A stretch of 64,000 nucleotides of DNA from Candidatus Bathyarchaeota archaeon (GCA_026014465.1 JAOZID010000010.1:152188-216187), one strand, 5' to 3'; positions 51,590-60,070 are shown, counted from the stretch's first letter. Notes: generated by a model from the letters alone, not told the origin. Numbers and translations: made by a program.

Positions 51590-51943
51590 TTAGGTGTATT
51601 CTCTGAAGGTGTGGTTGCATTTAGTGCATCGCATGAACTGTGTTGAGGCTTCGTCTCCTCCTCGGGTCTGCACCTGCCAAACGTAAACTTCCATGTTGCC
51701 GCATTTGGGACATTCTACCCGAAGAGTGGGCAATGTCGCCATTTTCTGGTCTTCTTTGCCGATAATGGTTACTTGCTGGCGAAGGTTGTGCTGTATGACT
51801 TTTCCGCCGGTTAAAGCAGATTTTTTGGATATATCCTGCTTGACGTAGTCGCATTTTGAGCAGGCAAGAACAATAACTGGTTTGTCGCAGTCTTCAGATT
51901 TCTTGGGGACAAGTCGTGAACCGCAATTAGGACAAAACTCCAT
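51590..51943 (-). CDS. tfs: Transcription factor S (TFIIS/RPB9-like)
   Basis: Archaeal TFS stimulates RNA cleavage by stalled RNA polymerase. 117 aa. The N-terminal zinc ribbon is CPNCGSRL and CSKCDYV. The C-terminal TFIIS-type ribbon is CPKCGNMEVYVWQVQTR, then GGDEAS in which the Asp-Glu pair of the cleavage hairpin is retained, then MRCTKCNHTFRE. ATG 51943 is the start because MEFCPNC begins the family; upstream in-frame codons are not coding. It probably has its own promoter. Confidence 0.95.
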   Translation of the reverse strand: MEFCPNCGSRLVPKKSEDCDKPVIVLACSKCDYVKQDISKKSALTGGKVIQHNLRQQVTIIGKEDQKMATLPTLRVECPKCGNMEVYVWQVQTRGGDEASTQFMRCTKCNHTFREYT

Positions 51944-52122
51944 AATCCTATACTCCTTCCAAAATAGAGGCGTTAAACAGGATATAAGCATAATCCCTGC
52001 AACCACAAAAAAGTCATGCAACAAACAACGCTAACAAACCGCGGGGACCTTGAAGAAATCTGGGTTCTCCTCCCTCCAACTCTAAACCCCCGCTTGGGTG
52101 TCTCCTGTTTTTGTCTTGAGGC

Positions 52123-52224
52123 TTATTTCGCAGGAGCCAGCTTTGCGCCGCAAACAGAGCATTTCCCGTCTGCAGTTATTTTCGGCTGCTCGTTCACTTC
52201 CTTGCCGCACAGACCACACTTCAA
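52123..52224 (-). CDS. 33-residue zinc-ribbon protein
   Basis: A very short gene. The TTG start is preceded by GGAGGTGA, a strong ribosome site, at 6 bases. The product has two CxxC motifs (CGLCG near residues 3-7 and CSVCGAK near 22-28) spaced for one zinc ion, with acidic/basic linkers. Such tiny single-ribbon proteins occur in archaea without an assigned role. It sits between TFS and a Cys-rich small gene. The quality of the ribosome site and of the Cys pairs is the evidence. Confidence 0.7.
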   Translation of the reverse strand: MKCGLCGKEVNEQPKITADGKCSVCGAKLAPAK

Positions 52225-52359
52225 TAAAATCACCTCCAACATATTTCGTTTACGACAAAATCACACTATAATGTCGCGATAGCCGCTATAAACGTTTGGT
52301 TTGCCAGCAAACGCCCTTTGTTTTGGTTGAGAAATAGGGTTGTTGGAATGTGCTGATTG

Positions 52360-52533
52360 TTATTGGATAAGTGCGTATTGTTCGTTTGGGTCAATGCATT
52401 GCGTGATTGCATCGCAGTCTACTAGGTGAACGGTTCCGTCGGGGCAGTAGACTTTGTCGCCTTTGATGGCTATGCGGTAGCGTTTGCTGCATGCTTTTAG
52501 TTGTGAGCATCCGTCACAGTCTCGTGATAACAT
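52360..52533 (-). CDS. Small Cys-rich protein
   Basis: A 57-residue protein. ATG 52533 follows GGAGGTG by about 12 bases. Cysteines: CDGC (near 6-9), one at 15, then one each in YCPDG, VDCDA and TQCIDP, which gives up to seven cysteines, enough to bind a metal or form a small zinc site. It is not a standard CxxC zinc ribbon. An AT-rich region with TATATAG-type boxes upstream on the minus strand is a plausible promoter. The role is unknown. Confidence 0.6.
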   Translation of the reverse strand: MLSRDCDGCSQLKACSKRYRIAIKGDKVYCPDGTVHLVDCDAITQCIDPNEQYALIQ

Positions 52534-52674
52534 TTTTTTCTTTACACCTCCAAGTGTTTCCAAATTAATATGTACTCATTCTCAACTCATATATTTAATG
52601 TCAATAATCTATATAGAATATATACTGACTTTTCAGGCAAAAATTAAACTTTAAGAGGCACAGCGGAAAAAAAT

Positions 52675-53268
52675 TTAGATAGCCGTGTCTACTGGCTCCG
52701 CAACTGGCTTGATTAGTTTTTTGTGGTAGAAACGGGTTGCAATGCAAAGGGCTACTACGGCTATGGCAAACCAGAAGGGCCACTCCAAGCTTGACGTGAC
52801 TGGGAAGCTCACTGCTGCCATGTTTTGTGTCAACGCTGCGGGCAATTGTATCATAGCAGACCCCATCAAAGGCAAATCAATCCCAAGCATCGTCTTCATT
52901 ACCAAAACCAACCCAACCAATTCAACAATGAAAAATATTATAACATAGACTGGTTTGCGGTACGAAAAACTAAGCAAACGCATAGAATACGATTTGTAAG
53001 GCATCAGTGAATAAATTATCATGATAACTGCGCCTGCGCCCAGAAACAGCAACAACGACAGTGTAAAGGCCCCCATCAAAGGTACCGTAAACGATTCAGC
53101 GCCTGCAAGGGTAAAGTCAAAAATCAGCGGCGAAATCTCTGCTGCTAAAAAGCCATCCCCGACCGAGAAATGCCACCACGGCACTGAAAGCGAAACAGCT
53201 AACAAAACCAGTGTGGCAGCTCCACCTGCAAGACCAAACCAGTTAATCTTCAAATTTTGTAGTTCCAC
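52675..53268 (-). CDS. Hypothetical integral membrane protein
   Basis: A 197-residue protein with four transmembrane helices (near residues 12-32, 60-83, 108-130 and 160-182), joined by short basic or Ser-rich loops. The first extracellular loop has WWHFSVGDGF. It is 13 bp downstream of the LEA14-like exported gene on the same strand and probably co-transcribed. I recognise no family. Confidence 0.65.
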   Translation of the reverse strand: MELQNLKINWFGLAGGAATLVLLAVSLSVPWWHFSVGDGFLAAEISPLIFDFTLAGAESFTVPLMGAFTLSLLLFLGAGAVIMIIYSLMPYKSYSMRLLSFSYRKPVYVIIFFIVELVGLVLVMKTMLGIDLPLMGSAMIQLPAALTQNMAAVSFPVTSSLEWPFWFAIAVVALCIATRFYHKKLIKPVAEPVDTAI

Positions 53269-53281
53269 GGTTTATTCACCA

Positions 53282-53824
53282 CTATGCTATGGGGATGTTT
53301 GGGATTTTGATGGGGTCTGTTGGTTCGATGGTGATGCCGTTTACGTTTACGTTGATGTTTACTATTTCGACGTCTATGGTTTTGTCGCCAGCGTGTTCTG
53401 TTTGGAAGTGGGTTTCTGCTTCTTGTGTCCAGAAACCTTCGACGGTGATTAAGGTGCTTTGTTTGCCTTGCATGAGCAGTTCATTTGGGATGCTTGCGTG
53501 TCCAAGGATGAATTTGTGTTCGGTGCATTGGATGTCTGCAGAGAACGTTGTGAGGTTCAAATCGTAGTTAAGCGGATTGGTGAAGTTGATGATGAGGGTA
53601 ACTGTGCGTGCTTCGGTGTCTACTTGGTAATCTACAAGCGTAGGCAACGTAAACACAGGCTCTTCAGAAGACAACGTTTCCTCCACAATCTCTTTCATCT
53701 GAGGCGGAACAACAAGCTCGGTTAAATTATCCTGGTAACTAACCGTAACCGCCGCAACAGGACCTACAATAGTTACAATATTAATCAAAACTAAAACTAC
53801 GCCTATTAGCTGCATTACATGCAT
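53282..53824 (-). CDS. Membrane-anchored LEA14-like beta-domain protein
   Basis: A 180-residue protein with one N-terminal helix (LIGVVLVLINIVTIVGPVAAV). The ectodomain begins VSYQDNLTELVVPPQMKEIV, then repeats beta strands: DYQVDTEARTVTLIINFTNPLNYDLNLTTFSADIQC and ANIPNELLMQGKQSTLITVEGFW-like segments. The N-x-P-ND-type LEA14/WHy (water-stress) pattern of NFTNPLNYDLNL suggests a LEA14-like fold. It forms a transcription unit with the membrane protein downstream. The function is unknown. Confidence 0.62.
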   Translation of the reverse strand: MHVMQLIGVVLVLINIVTIVGPVAAVTVSYQDNLTELVVPPQMKEIVEETLSSEEPVFTLPTLVDYQVDTEARTVTLIINFTNPLNYDLNLTTFSADIQCTEHKFILGHASIPNELLMQGKQSTLITVEGFWTQEAETHFQTEHAGDKTIDVEIVNINVNVNGITIEPTDPIKIPNIPIA

Positions 53825-53967
53825 CCATCCATTGGATATCTAACCTGAACGTATATAGAAGCTTTAAACCTTTCCAAACCTGCAAAACCGCCCTTTAGCT
53901 GTTCTTCAAATAGACATTTAAGCAAATCTTAAAAACGGCACGGCGTCATAACAGCTACAGACCAGCT

Positions 53968-54615
53968 ATGCACAAATCAGGGTCGCGTATATGGGTTCTT
54001 TGTCTTCTTGCTTTAGCTGTCGCCGTTGCATCTGCAAGTTTTTGCGTTGCCCTAACCGTTGGCGTTGAACCCGGCGACTGCGTCTCCTACAATGTTGAAG
54101 TAACAGGCACCCCACCTGCAGGGCACGACGTAATTTGGGCGCAACTGCAAGTCACCGACGTTGACACAACAACTATCTTTTTGGATGTTCAAACCCGTTT
54201 CTCCAATGGCTCCACGCTGCCTGACTCAATTATTTTAGACCCTGCCGCGGGCATACTAGGCGATGGCTTTGTTATTCCCGCGGATCTTGAGCTTGGGGAC
54301 TCTTTTTTTGCGGTTCATTTGGGTGACATAATAATTACCGATGTCGAGCAGCAGACCTTTGGGGGCGTAGAACGCACCGTTGTTATTTCAGCTGATGAGC
54401 AAAACCAGTACCGTTGGGACCAAAAAACAGGTTTTCTCGTTGGGGCTTACTCGGATTTTGGTGACTGGACCATCAATACGACATTAGACGAGACAAACCT
54501 TTGGAGCCCACAAGTTCTTGGTTTATCCTACACGACATTCATTATCCTGCTTGTCTGCATAGCTATAGTCGTGGTTGTGGTGGTTGCCTTGGTTTTGCGG
54601 CGGCTACGCCATTAA
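53968..54615 (+). CDS. Exported protein with C-terminal anchor
   Basis: A 215-residue protein with an N-terminal signal peptide (residues 8-30, ALAVAVASASFCVALTV), a beta-rich ectodomain and a C-terminal transmembrane helix ending RRLRH. Such signal and RR-type anchors match the other surface proteins of this window. The ectodomain (GVEPGDCVSYNVEVTGTPPAGHDV...YRWDQKTGFLVGAY) resembles the extracellular segment of archaeal PGF-like or secreted PilT-type proteins, but I cannot assign it. It precedes the Pelota-like gene by 36 bp. Confidence 0.62.
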   Translation: MHKSGSRIWVLCLLALAVAVASASFCVALTVGVEPGDCVSYNVEVTGTPPAGHDVIWAQLQVTDVDTTTIFLDVQTRFSNGSTLPDSIILDPAAGILGDGFVIPADLELGDSFFAVHLGDIIITDVEQQTFGGVERTVVISADEQNQYRWDQKTGFLVGAYSDFGDWTINTTLDETNLWSPQVLGLSYTTFIILLVCIAIVVVVVVALVLRRLRH

Positions 54616-54651
54616 TTCATGCAATGTTGGCAAGCACAACTATAATAAATC

Positions 54652-55416
54652 ATGTTTAAACATGGCTTTACTGAGGCGCATTTATTGACCCCAAGACGCA
54701 AATACCAACGTGGATACCCCGTAGCAGTTCTCATAGGTTTAGCGGAGAATCAAGCGGTTCTCTGGGCTGTTTACAGCCGCGTTGTCAAAGCCCACAGCAA
54801 CATCTCCTTGTTTGGTATGAGAAGTGACAGCAAAGCGCTCTACAAGTTCCACGAAGCTATAGTTAACGCTGTTCGACCCGCTATGAAAGAAGGCATCAAA
54901 AGTCTCATACTTGCTGCTCCTGCACGAACGGATTACGCCGCAAAATTCGCCTCGCACATCCGCGGTCATCACGCATGGCTTATTCAAGGTGCCAACAAAG
55001 CTGTGGTCTCCGAGATAACAGGAGATGCAACGACCCTGCATGAAGTGACTGTGCTGACTAGGCTTGTGGAATTCAAAGAGCTTATTAGCAAAACTACTTG
55101 TGAAGAAACAGAAAACCTGCTTGAACTGCTTGAGAAACGCCTTAATGCCTCCAGCTCCGAACCGCTTGTACTGTATTCCGTAGAAGAAATCGAAGAGCAA
55201 ATTTACGGTGAAGCAAAACCAGGCAAACCCCGCCCAGAGTACCTCTTAATCACTGACAGTCAACTTAGCAGCCCCCAAAAACGGCGGTTAAACAGGCTTA
55301 TGCAGATTGCAGCAAACAAGCAGATAAAAACGCGTGTTGTCGCTTCTGATACTCCCGCAGGGAAACGTCTTGCTCAACTAGGCGGTGTGGTCTGCCTTGA
55401 ACAGTTGGATGTTTAG
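54652..55416 (+). CDS. Pelota/eRF1-like protein lacking the N-terminal domain
   Basis: A 254-residue protein that aligns with domains 2 and 3 of archaeal Pelota/aRF1. Residues 24-120 resemble domain 2 (VLIGLAENQAVLWAV...IKSLILAAPARTDYAAKFASHI). Residues 155-254 resemble domain 3: LYSVEEIEEQIY, then LITDSQLSS, and VVASDTPAGKRLAQLGGVVCL, which is the L-x-G-G-I-A-like end. It has no Sm-like domain 1, no GGQ motif and no NIKS. It may be a specialised relative of the VLRF1/Vms1-type release factors or a Pelota competitor in ribosome rescue. Both are inferences. Start ATG 54652. Confidence 0.7.
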   Translation: MFKHGFTEAHLLTPRRKYQRGYPVAVLIGLAENQAVLWAVYSRVVKAHSNISLFGMRSDSKALYKFHEAIVNAVRPAMKEGIKSLILAAPARTDYAAKFASHIRGHHAWLIQGANKAVVSEITGDATTLHEVTVLTRLVEFKELISKTTCEETENLLELLEKRLNASSSEPLVLYSVEEIEEQIYGEAKPGKPRPEYLLITDSQLSSPQKRRLNRLMQIAANKQIKTRVVASDTPAGKRLAQLGGVVCLEQLDV

Positions 55417-55417
55417 G

Positions 55418-55756
55418 TTACAGATGGCGGGTTTTTTCTGTATCTAAGAGTTCAATTGAATGTGTTTCGGGTGCAAGGAATCGTGCAAATTCTGGGTAGA
55501 CTTGCGTCATGAGTTCTTCATCTTCAAGTATGCGGCTCCAACATTTGTCGCAGTCAGAGAGGTTCTCGTACTCCCAAATCTCGATGTAGCCTCCATAGGA
55601 ACCACTATCTGGGGCATCAATTGTTTGGTCAATCATAAGGTGGTTTTTCACCTCTCGGTACAGGTCAGGGTTGCATTTTTCGCGCCATCGCAGATACTTT
55701 TTGGCAAATTCTGAGAAATCATCAATTTTTTCAGGCTTCACGACATATTTTTCCAA
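55418..55756 (-). CDS. Hypothetical dimeric alpha-beta-barrel-like protein
   Basis: A 112-residue soluble protein. A strand (EKYVVKPEKIDDFSEFAKKYLRW) is followed by helices and a second strand set (GGYIEIWEYENLSDCDKCWSRILEDEELMTQVYPEF), in which YIEIWEYE and the later FARFLAPETHSIELLD resemble an antibiotic-biosynthesis-monooxygenase or NIPSNAP half-barrel. No catalytic residues can be assigned. The stop is one base from the convergent Pelota-like gene. Confidence 0.6.
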   Translation of the reverse strand: MEKYVVKPEKIDDFSEFAKKYLRWREKCNPDLYREVKNHLMIDQTIDAPDSGSYGGYIEIWEYENLSDCDKCWSRILEDEELMTQVYPEFARFLAPETHSIELLDTEKTRHL

Positions 55757-55898
55757 AACAAATACCGACGTATGTTCACCTTCCTTCCTTTTTGGTAAAA
55801 ACGTGTTTAGGCATTTCTTATTTTAATGATTTATTAAGTCTAAAAATAGATGCAGACTCAACGTTATGTGCAACACATCTACAGCAGCGCTACCAAAG

Positions 55899-56636
55899 TC
55901 ATATCAGACCTGCGTTTTGCAGGGCATCCACCGTGATTTCCCCGTTGTGAAGCGCCGTAGCAAGCAACACCCCCGCAACACCCAAGCCGTCGAGTTCAAG
56001 CAAATCATCCATGCCACGCACGCCTCCACCAACAAACACCTCCAAACCCGTACTTCTCTGCAATTTTTCCACCAGTGCAACATCCACACCTTCGCCGCTC
56101 CCAACCCGAACCAAATCCAAAACAATAACCTGCAACACGCCACGCCTCTCCAGTTCTTTTGCAAGAGCCAAAACATCCATAGCGGCGGCTTTCTCGTTTT
56201 TGCTTAACACCTTGCCCTGCATCAAATCCAAGCTAACCACAAGACGCCTACCCCCAATACTGCCGACGATATCTGCTACCACGTCTAGGCTGTGCAGTGT
56301 TTCAGTTCCAACTACCACTTTGGACACAGAAGATTTGATAAGCGCTTGGGTACCTTTAGCGTCAGAAACGCCCGCGTCAACCATAACCTGCAAACCCATC
56401 TGGCTAATCTCCCCCAAAAGCGCCGTGTCAGGCTGTTTTTTCGCTGTGATGGCATCTAAATCCGCGAGGTAAAGCTCGGTGAAGCCGCAGTCTCGAAACG
56501 CTTTGGCTGCTGTTTTAGGGTCTGCGCAGTCGCCGTTGCATAGCCTGCTTTGAAGGGGCATGTACTGGGCGCGTTTGCCTTTTACGGCGTGAACTGCCCT
56601 GCCGCCCATGACGTCGATGACGGGGATTATCTTCAC
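55899..56636 (-). CDS. HisA-like TIM-barrel protein of the methanofuran locus
   Basis: A 245-residue HisA-type (beta-alpha)8 protein. KIIPVIDVMGGRAVHAVKG at the start keeps Asp8 of the HisA family and VVSLDLMQGK keeps Asp137; both are catalytic Asp positions in the isomerases. GGGVRGMDDLLELDGLGVAGVLLATALHNGEI forms the phosphate-binding barrel end. GTG 56636 was chosen as it gives the exact family N-terminus. No other his genes are present, and it lies opposite mfnB across a shared 155-bp promoter. HisA-like genes also occur beside methanofuran genes in methylotrophic bacteria. The reaction is unknown; it could be a sugar-phosphate isomerase in C1-cofactor metabolism. Confidence 0.78.
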   Translation of the reverse strand: MKIIPVIDVMGGRAVHAVKGKRAQYMPLQSRLCNGDCADPKTAAKAFRDCGFTELYLADLDAITAKKQPDTALLGEISQMGLQVMVDAGVSDAKGTQALIKSSVSKVVVGTETLHSLDVVADIVGSIGGRRLVVSLDLMQGKVLSKNEKAAAMDVLALAKELERRGVLQVIVLDLVRVGSGEGVDVALVEKLQRSTGLEVFVGGGVRGMDDLLELDGLGVAGVLLATALHNGEITVDALQNAGLI

Positions 56637-56791
56637 GGCTATTCGTCTGCCTGATGCTTGTTTTCTTGTCTGCAGTAAAAAAGTTTGCGCCACCTTCTTT
56701 GGGTTCTGGGCAGGTTTGGCAGGTTTTGGAGGCAAAACCTTTAAGGTTTAGGAGTTTCTGCTCGTCAAGTAAAAAGCGAAGTGAATATGCG

Positions 56792-57532
56792 TTGAAGCTG
56801 CTTGTAAGCCCAGTTGACGAACAAGAAGCCCAACAAGCCATCAAAGGCGGAGCCGACATAATCGACGCAAAAAACCCCAAAGAAGGTCCCCTAGGCGCCA
56901 ACTTCCCCTGGGTCATCAAAAACATCCGCACAATAACTCCAAAAGACCGCGCGGTTAGCTGTACGTTGGGGGATTTGCCGTATCTGCCTGGCAGTGTTTC
57001 GTTGGCGGCGTTTGGTGCTGCCTCGTTAGGTGTGGATTATGTGAAGGTTAGCCTGCTTGAGATGCATATGAAAGCTGAGGCGGTGGATTTGCTCAAATGT
57101 GTTGTTCGAGCTGTCCGCGAGGTAGGTTCAAAGGCGTTTGTTGTTGCCGTGGGTTACGCTGACGCTGTAAGGGTGGGTTCGGTTGACCCTTTTTTGGTGC
57201 CTGAGGTTGCTTGGGAGTCGGGCTGTGACTTTGCGATGCTTGATACTGCGGTAAAAGACGGCAAGACCCTGTTTGACGCATTAACAGCGCAGCAGCTTCA
57301 AAAGTTCGTGGACAAGGCTCATGGTTATGGTTTGAAGGTTGCGTTGGCGGGTTCGCTGAAAAAAGAGCAGCTTTTGGTGCTTTGCGGTTTAGGCGTAGAC
57401 GTAATTGGCCTGCGAGGAGCCGCATGCGAAGGCGAAGACCGCGTAGTGGGGCGCATAACCCAAGAAAAAGTGCGCGAACTCGTAAAGACCGTTAAAGCCG
57501 CCTGCGCGCAAACTGTAGTTTCAACTTTTTGA
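56792..57532 (+). CDS. mfnB: (5-formylfuran-3-yl)methyl phosphate synthase
   Basis: First committed step of the furan half of methanofuran: two glyceraldehyde 3-phosphate give 4-(hydroxymethyl)-2-furancarboxaldehyde phosphate. A 246-residue DUF556 TIM barrel. With the TTG start, residues reported for the Methanocaldococcus enzyme fall in place: K27 (DAKNPKEG), K85 (YVKV), D151 and K155 (DTAVKDGK). This register supports TTG 56792 rather than the upstream reading. GLRGAACEGEDR ends the barrel. The gene is divergent from the HisA-like gene and 9 bp upstream of mfnA. Confidence 0.93.
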   Translation: MKLLVSPVDEQEAQQAIKGGADIIDAKNPKEGPLGANFPWVIKNIRTITPKDRAVSCTLGDLPYLPGSVSLAAFGAASLGVDYVKVSLLEMHMKAEAVDLLKCVVRAVREVGSKAFVVAVGYADAVRVGSVDPFLVPEVAWESGCDFAMLDTAVKDGKTLFDALTAQQLQKFVDKAHGYGLKVALAGSLKKEQLLVLCGLGVDVIGLRGAACEGEDRVVGRITQEKVRELVKTVKAACAQTVVSTF

Positions 57533-57541
57533 GGCACCTCT

Positions 57542-58684
57542 ATGCGTGAGCACGGCTTAACCCCCAACGAAGTCCTCTCAACGCTGCGACAAGCCCTATC
57601 ACGCGACGGCAAATACGCCGACGGCAACATCTTGTGCTCCATGTGCACCACCCCCCACCCCATAGCAAAAACCGCCGCCACAATGTTTTTTGAATCAAAC
57701 TTGGGCGACCCCGGGCTTTTCCCTGGCAGCGTAGAACTCGAAAAACAAGCCGTACACGCTTTATCTGAGCTTTTGCATTGCCCAAACGGCACAGGATTCA
57801 TCGTTTCAGGGGGCACGGAAGCAAACCTTTTGGCATTGTATGCTGCCCGCGAACAAGCAAACACAACAGAACCCGAGGTGGTTTTGCCTGACTCCGCACA
57901 TTTCTCCTTTGACAAAATCTGTCGCATGCTCAAAATCAAGCCCAAAAAAGTAGCTTTGGATGCGTCGTTTCGGGTTGACCCCGCCAGTGTAGCGCAACTG
58001 ATTACGCCCCGCACGGTTGCAGTTGTAGGAACAGCAGGTTCTGCCGAACTAGGCGCAGTTGACCCCATCTCCGACATAGCCAAAATCGCGCAGCGCCACG
58101 ATGTGCCCGTGCATGTTGATGCAGCGTTTGGCGGTTTGGTGCTGCCTTTCCTTGAAGAACTCAGCTACCCAGCCGTGGGCGTTTTTGATTTTCGTTTGCC
58201 TGCAGTTCAGTCAGTCACGGTTGACCCTCACAAGATGGGCATGGTCACAGTCCCAGCAGGCGGCATCGTTTTCCGCGACCCCCAAAAGCTCGAGTGCATC
58301 AAAACCCAAACGCCCTACCTAACCCGTGAAGACCAGTACACGTTTGTGGGGACTCGATCCGCCGCTGCGGCAGCCGCAACATGGGCAGTCTTTGCCTCTC
58401 TGGGACGCGAAGGTTTCCGACAAACCATACAGCAGTGTATGCATCTAACCACTTTTCTCGCCGACAACCTCAAAAACGCAGGCTTCGAACTCGTAACACC
58501 ACCACAACTAAACATCATCGCCTTCCGCAGCAACTCAAACACCAAACAACTCGCCCAAAAACTCCAAAACCACGGCTGGCAAATCTCCTACATCCCACGC
58601 CTAAACTGCATCCGAGTCGTCATCATGCCCCACACAACCCAAAAACACCTAACCCAGTTCCTACACGACCTCCAAAACCAATAA
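57542..58684 (+). CDS. mfnA: L-tyrosine decarboxylase
   Basis: A 380-residue group II PLP-dependent decarboxylase that makes tyramine for methanofuran. GGTEANLLAL, PDSAHFSFDKI, HVDAAFGG (PLP nitrogen Asp) and VDPHKMGM with Schiff-base Lys231 are the signatures. Relatives in some archaea act as aspartate decarboxylase for beta-alanine, so a double role is possible, but the gene context favours tyrosine. The ATG at 57542 follows a GGCAC tract. Gene order mfnB-mfnA-mfnD-mfnF-mfnE indicates one pathway, though repeat copy C and an internal promoter follow this gene. Confidence 0.92.
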   Translation: MREHGLTPNEVLSTLRQALSRDGKYADGNILCSMCTTPHPIAKTAATMFFESNLGDPGLFPGSVELEKQAVHALSELLHCPNGTGFIVSGGTEANLLALYAAREQANTTEPEVVLPDSAHFSFDKICRMLKIKPKKVALDASFRVDPASVAQLITPRTVAVVGTAGSAELGAVDPISDIAKIAQRHDVPVHVDAAFGGLVLPFLEELSYPAVGVFDFRLPAVQSVTVDPHKMGMVTVPAGGIVFRDPQKLECIKTQTPYLTREDQYTFVGTRSAAAAAATWAVFASLGREGFRQTIQQCMHLTTFLADNLKNAGFELVTPPQLNIIAFRSNSNTKQLAQKLQNHGWQISYIPRLNCIRVVIMPHTTQKHLTQFLHDLQNQ

Positions 58685-58701
58685 CCCCACGCGCCCACTC
58701 A

Positions 58702-58758
58702 CCAACCTTTGGATGCTAATTTTAATTGTATGCAGAAACGATAGGGGGAGGGGGTCTA
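58702..58758 (+). repeat. Dispersed intergenic element, copy C
   Basis: Shortest copy (57 bp): CCAACC, TTTGGATGCTAATTTTAATTGTATGCAGAAACGATA, then five G, A, five G, TCTA. It has lost the second CCTATTAG block present in copies A, B and D. It lies in the 156-bp gap between mfnA and mfnD, oriented with mfnD, 82 nt before the proposed TTG start. It is identical to copy B over the TTTTAATTGTATGCAGAAAC core. Confidence 0.8.
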
Positions 58759-58840
58759 TTCTGTGTTAACGTGGCATATCTGAGGGCAAAAAAGCCTTTA
58801 AGGCAGTTGGGGTTTGTTGCGTTTGTGTGGTGGTGTGTCT

Positions 58841-60070
58841 TTGAAGGTTTTGGTGTATGAACATCTTTCGGGTGGGGGCTTGGCTGGGCAGTGTTTGCCT
58901 GCGGGTTTGCTAAGTGAAGGGTACGCCATGCTTTCGGGTGTGGCATCGGATTTTCAGGCTGCAGGAGATCAGGTCACGGTTTTGCTCGATGAACGCCTTG
59001 CAGGTTACGGTTTGCCGTTGCAGGGTAGCAGGGTTTTGGGGGTTTCAGCTGATGAAAACTTTTTGGATGTGCTGGTGCAGGCTGCTGAATGTGCGGATGC
59101 GGTGCTGGTTGTTGCTCCTGAAGACAGCAAATTGCTCTACTCCATCGTGCAGACCTTGGAAAACCATGGGCGGTGCGTGCTAAACTGCCAACCCAACGCC
59201 ATCGAGCAGGCAACCGACAAAAAATGCTTTTCTGACCACCTAAAAAAGCTCGGCTTACCCTACCCTAATACGCAAACATTTGGCAAGCAAAAAAGCAGTT
59301 CTTGCATCAAAAAAGCAGTGGAAGTGTTGGGGTTCCCGTTAGTGTTCAAACCTGCCAGTGGAGCGGGGTGTAGCGGCATTAGTTTTGTCCAAAACAGCAG
59401 CCAAATCGAGACGGCAGTCGAAAAAATCCGCAGAGAAACTCAAGAAGACATCATCGTACAAGAGTTCATCGAGGGCGTTGCTGCTAGTGTAAGCTTGCTG
59501 TGCACTGAAAACCACGCGGTGCCCCTGAGCCTAAACAGCCAAGACCTCACTTTAGCCTCTCCAGATGCCCAATCAAGCTACAACGGCGGATGCGTCCCCC
59601 TAAAACACAACCTCCACAAAGAAGTATTTGAAGCAGCCAAACGTCTTGCAGAGTCATTTTCGGGGCTTAGAGGCTACGTCGGCGTTGATTTATTGCTCAC
59701 CAAACACGAAGTCTACCTCATGGAACTCAACCCCCGCCTAACCACCTCGTATGTGGGTCTGCGAAAAACCAGCCAATTCAACATTGCCAACGCCATAACA
59801 AACGCCGCAACCCACCAAAAACTCCCCCCAAACCCGCTGTGCAAGGGGTATTCTTGCTTTTCCAAGGTTGCAGTTCCAAAAACAGGCAACACTACACCCC
59901 AGAAAATCAGCCGCATAGACGGGGTTGCTTCTCCACCGTTTCCTGTAGCAGGCGGCTTGGGCGTGGCTTTTGTTGTTTCTCACGGCGAAACGCGTGATTT
60001 GGCGGTTTTGGGTTTGCAGGAAACTAAAAAGCAGCTGCTGCGTAACTGCAATGGAGGCGCACAGACATGA
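58841..60070 (+). CDS. mfnD: Tyramine--L-glutamate ligase (ATP-grasp)
   Basis: A 409-residue ATP-grasp ligase that adds gamma-linked Glu to tyramine. KVLVYEHLSGGG opens the protein, FPLVFKPASGAGCSGISFV (ATP-grasp lysine and glycine loop), IIVQEFIEGVAASVSLL and GVDLLL...LMELNPRLTTSYVGL (metal-binding Glu-Asn pair) complete the fold. TTG 58841 is chosen for its GGTGGTG ribosome site and family N-terminus; TTG 58814 adds nine residues. The stop overlaps mfnF by 4 bp (ATGA). Its promoter may include repeat copy C. Confidence 0.92.
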   Translation: MKVLVYEHLSGGGLAGQCLPAGLLSEGYAMLSGVASDFQAAGDQVTVLLDERLAGYGLPLQGSRVLGVSADENFLDVLVQAAECADAVLVVAPEDSKLLYSIVQTLENHGRCVLNCQPNAIEQATDKKCFSDHLKKLGLPYPNTQTFGKQKSSSCIKKAVEVLGFPLVFKPASGAGCSGISFVQNSSQIETAVEKIRRETQEDIIVQEFIEGVAASVSLLCTENHAVPLSLNSQDLTLASPDAQSSYNGGCVPLKHNLHKEVFEAAKRLAESFSGLRGYVGVDLLLTKHEVYLMELNPRLTTSYVGLRKTSQFNIANAITNAATHQKLPPNPLCKGYSCFSKVAVPKTGNTTPQKISRIDGVASPPFPVAGGLGVAFVVSHGETRDLAVLGLQETKKQLLRNCNGGAQT

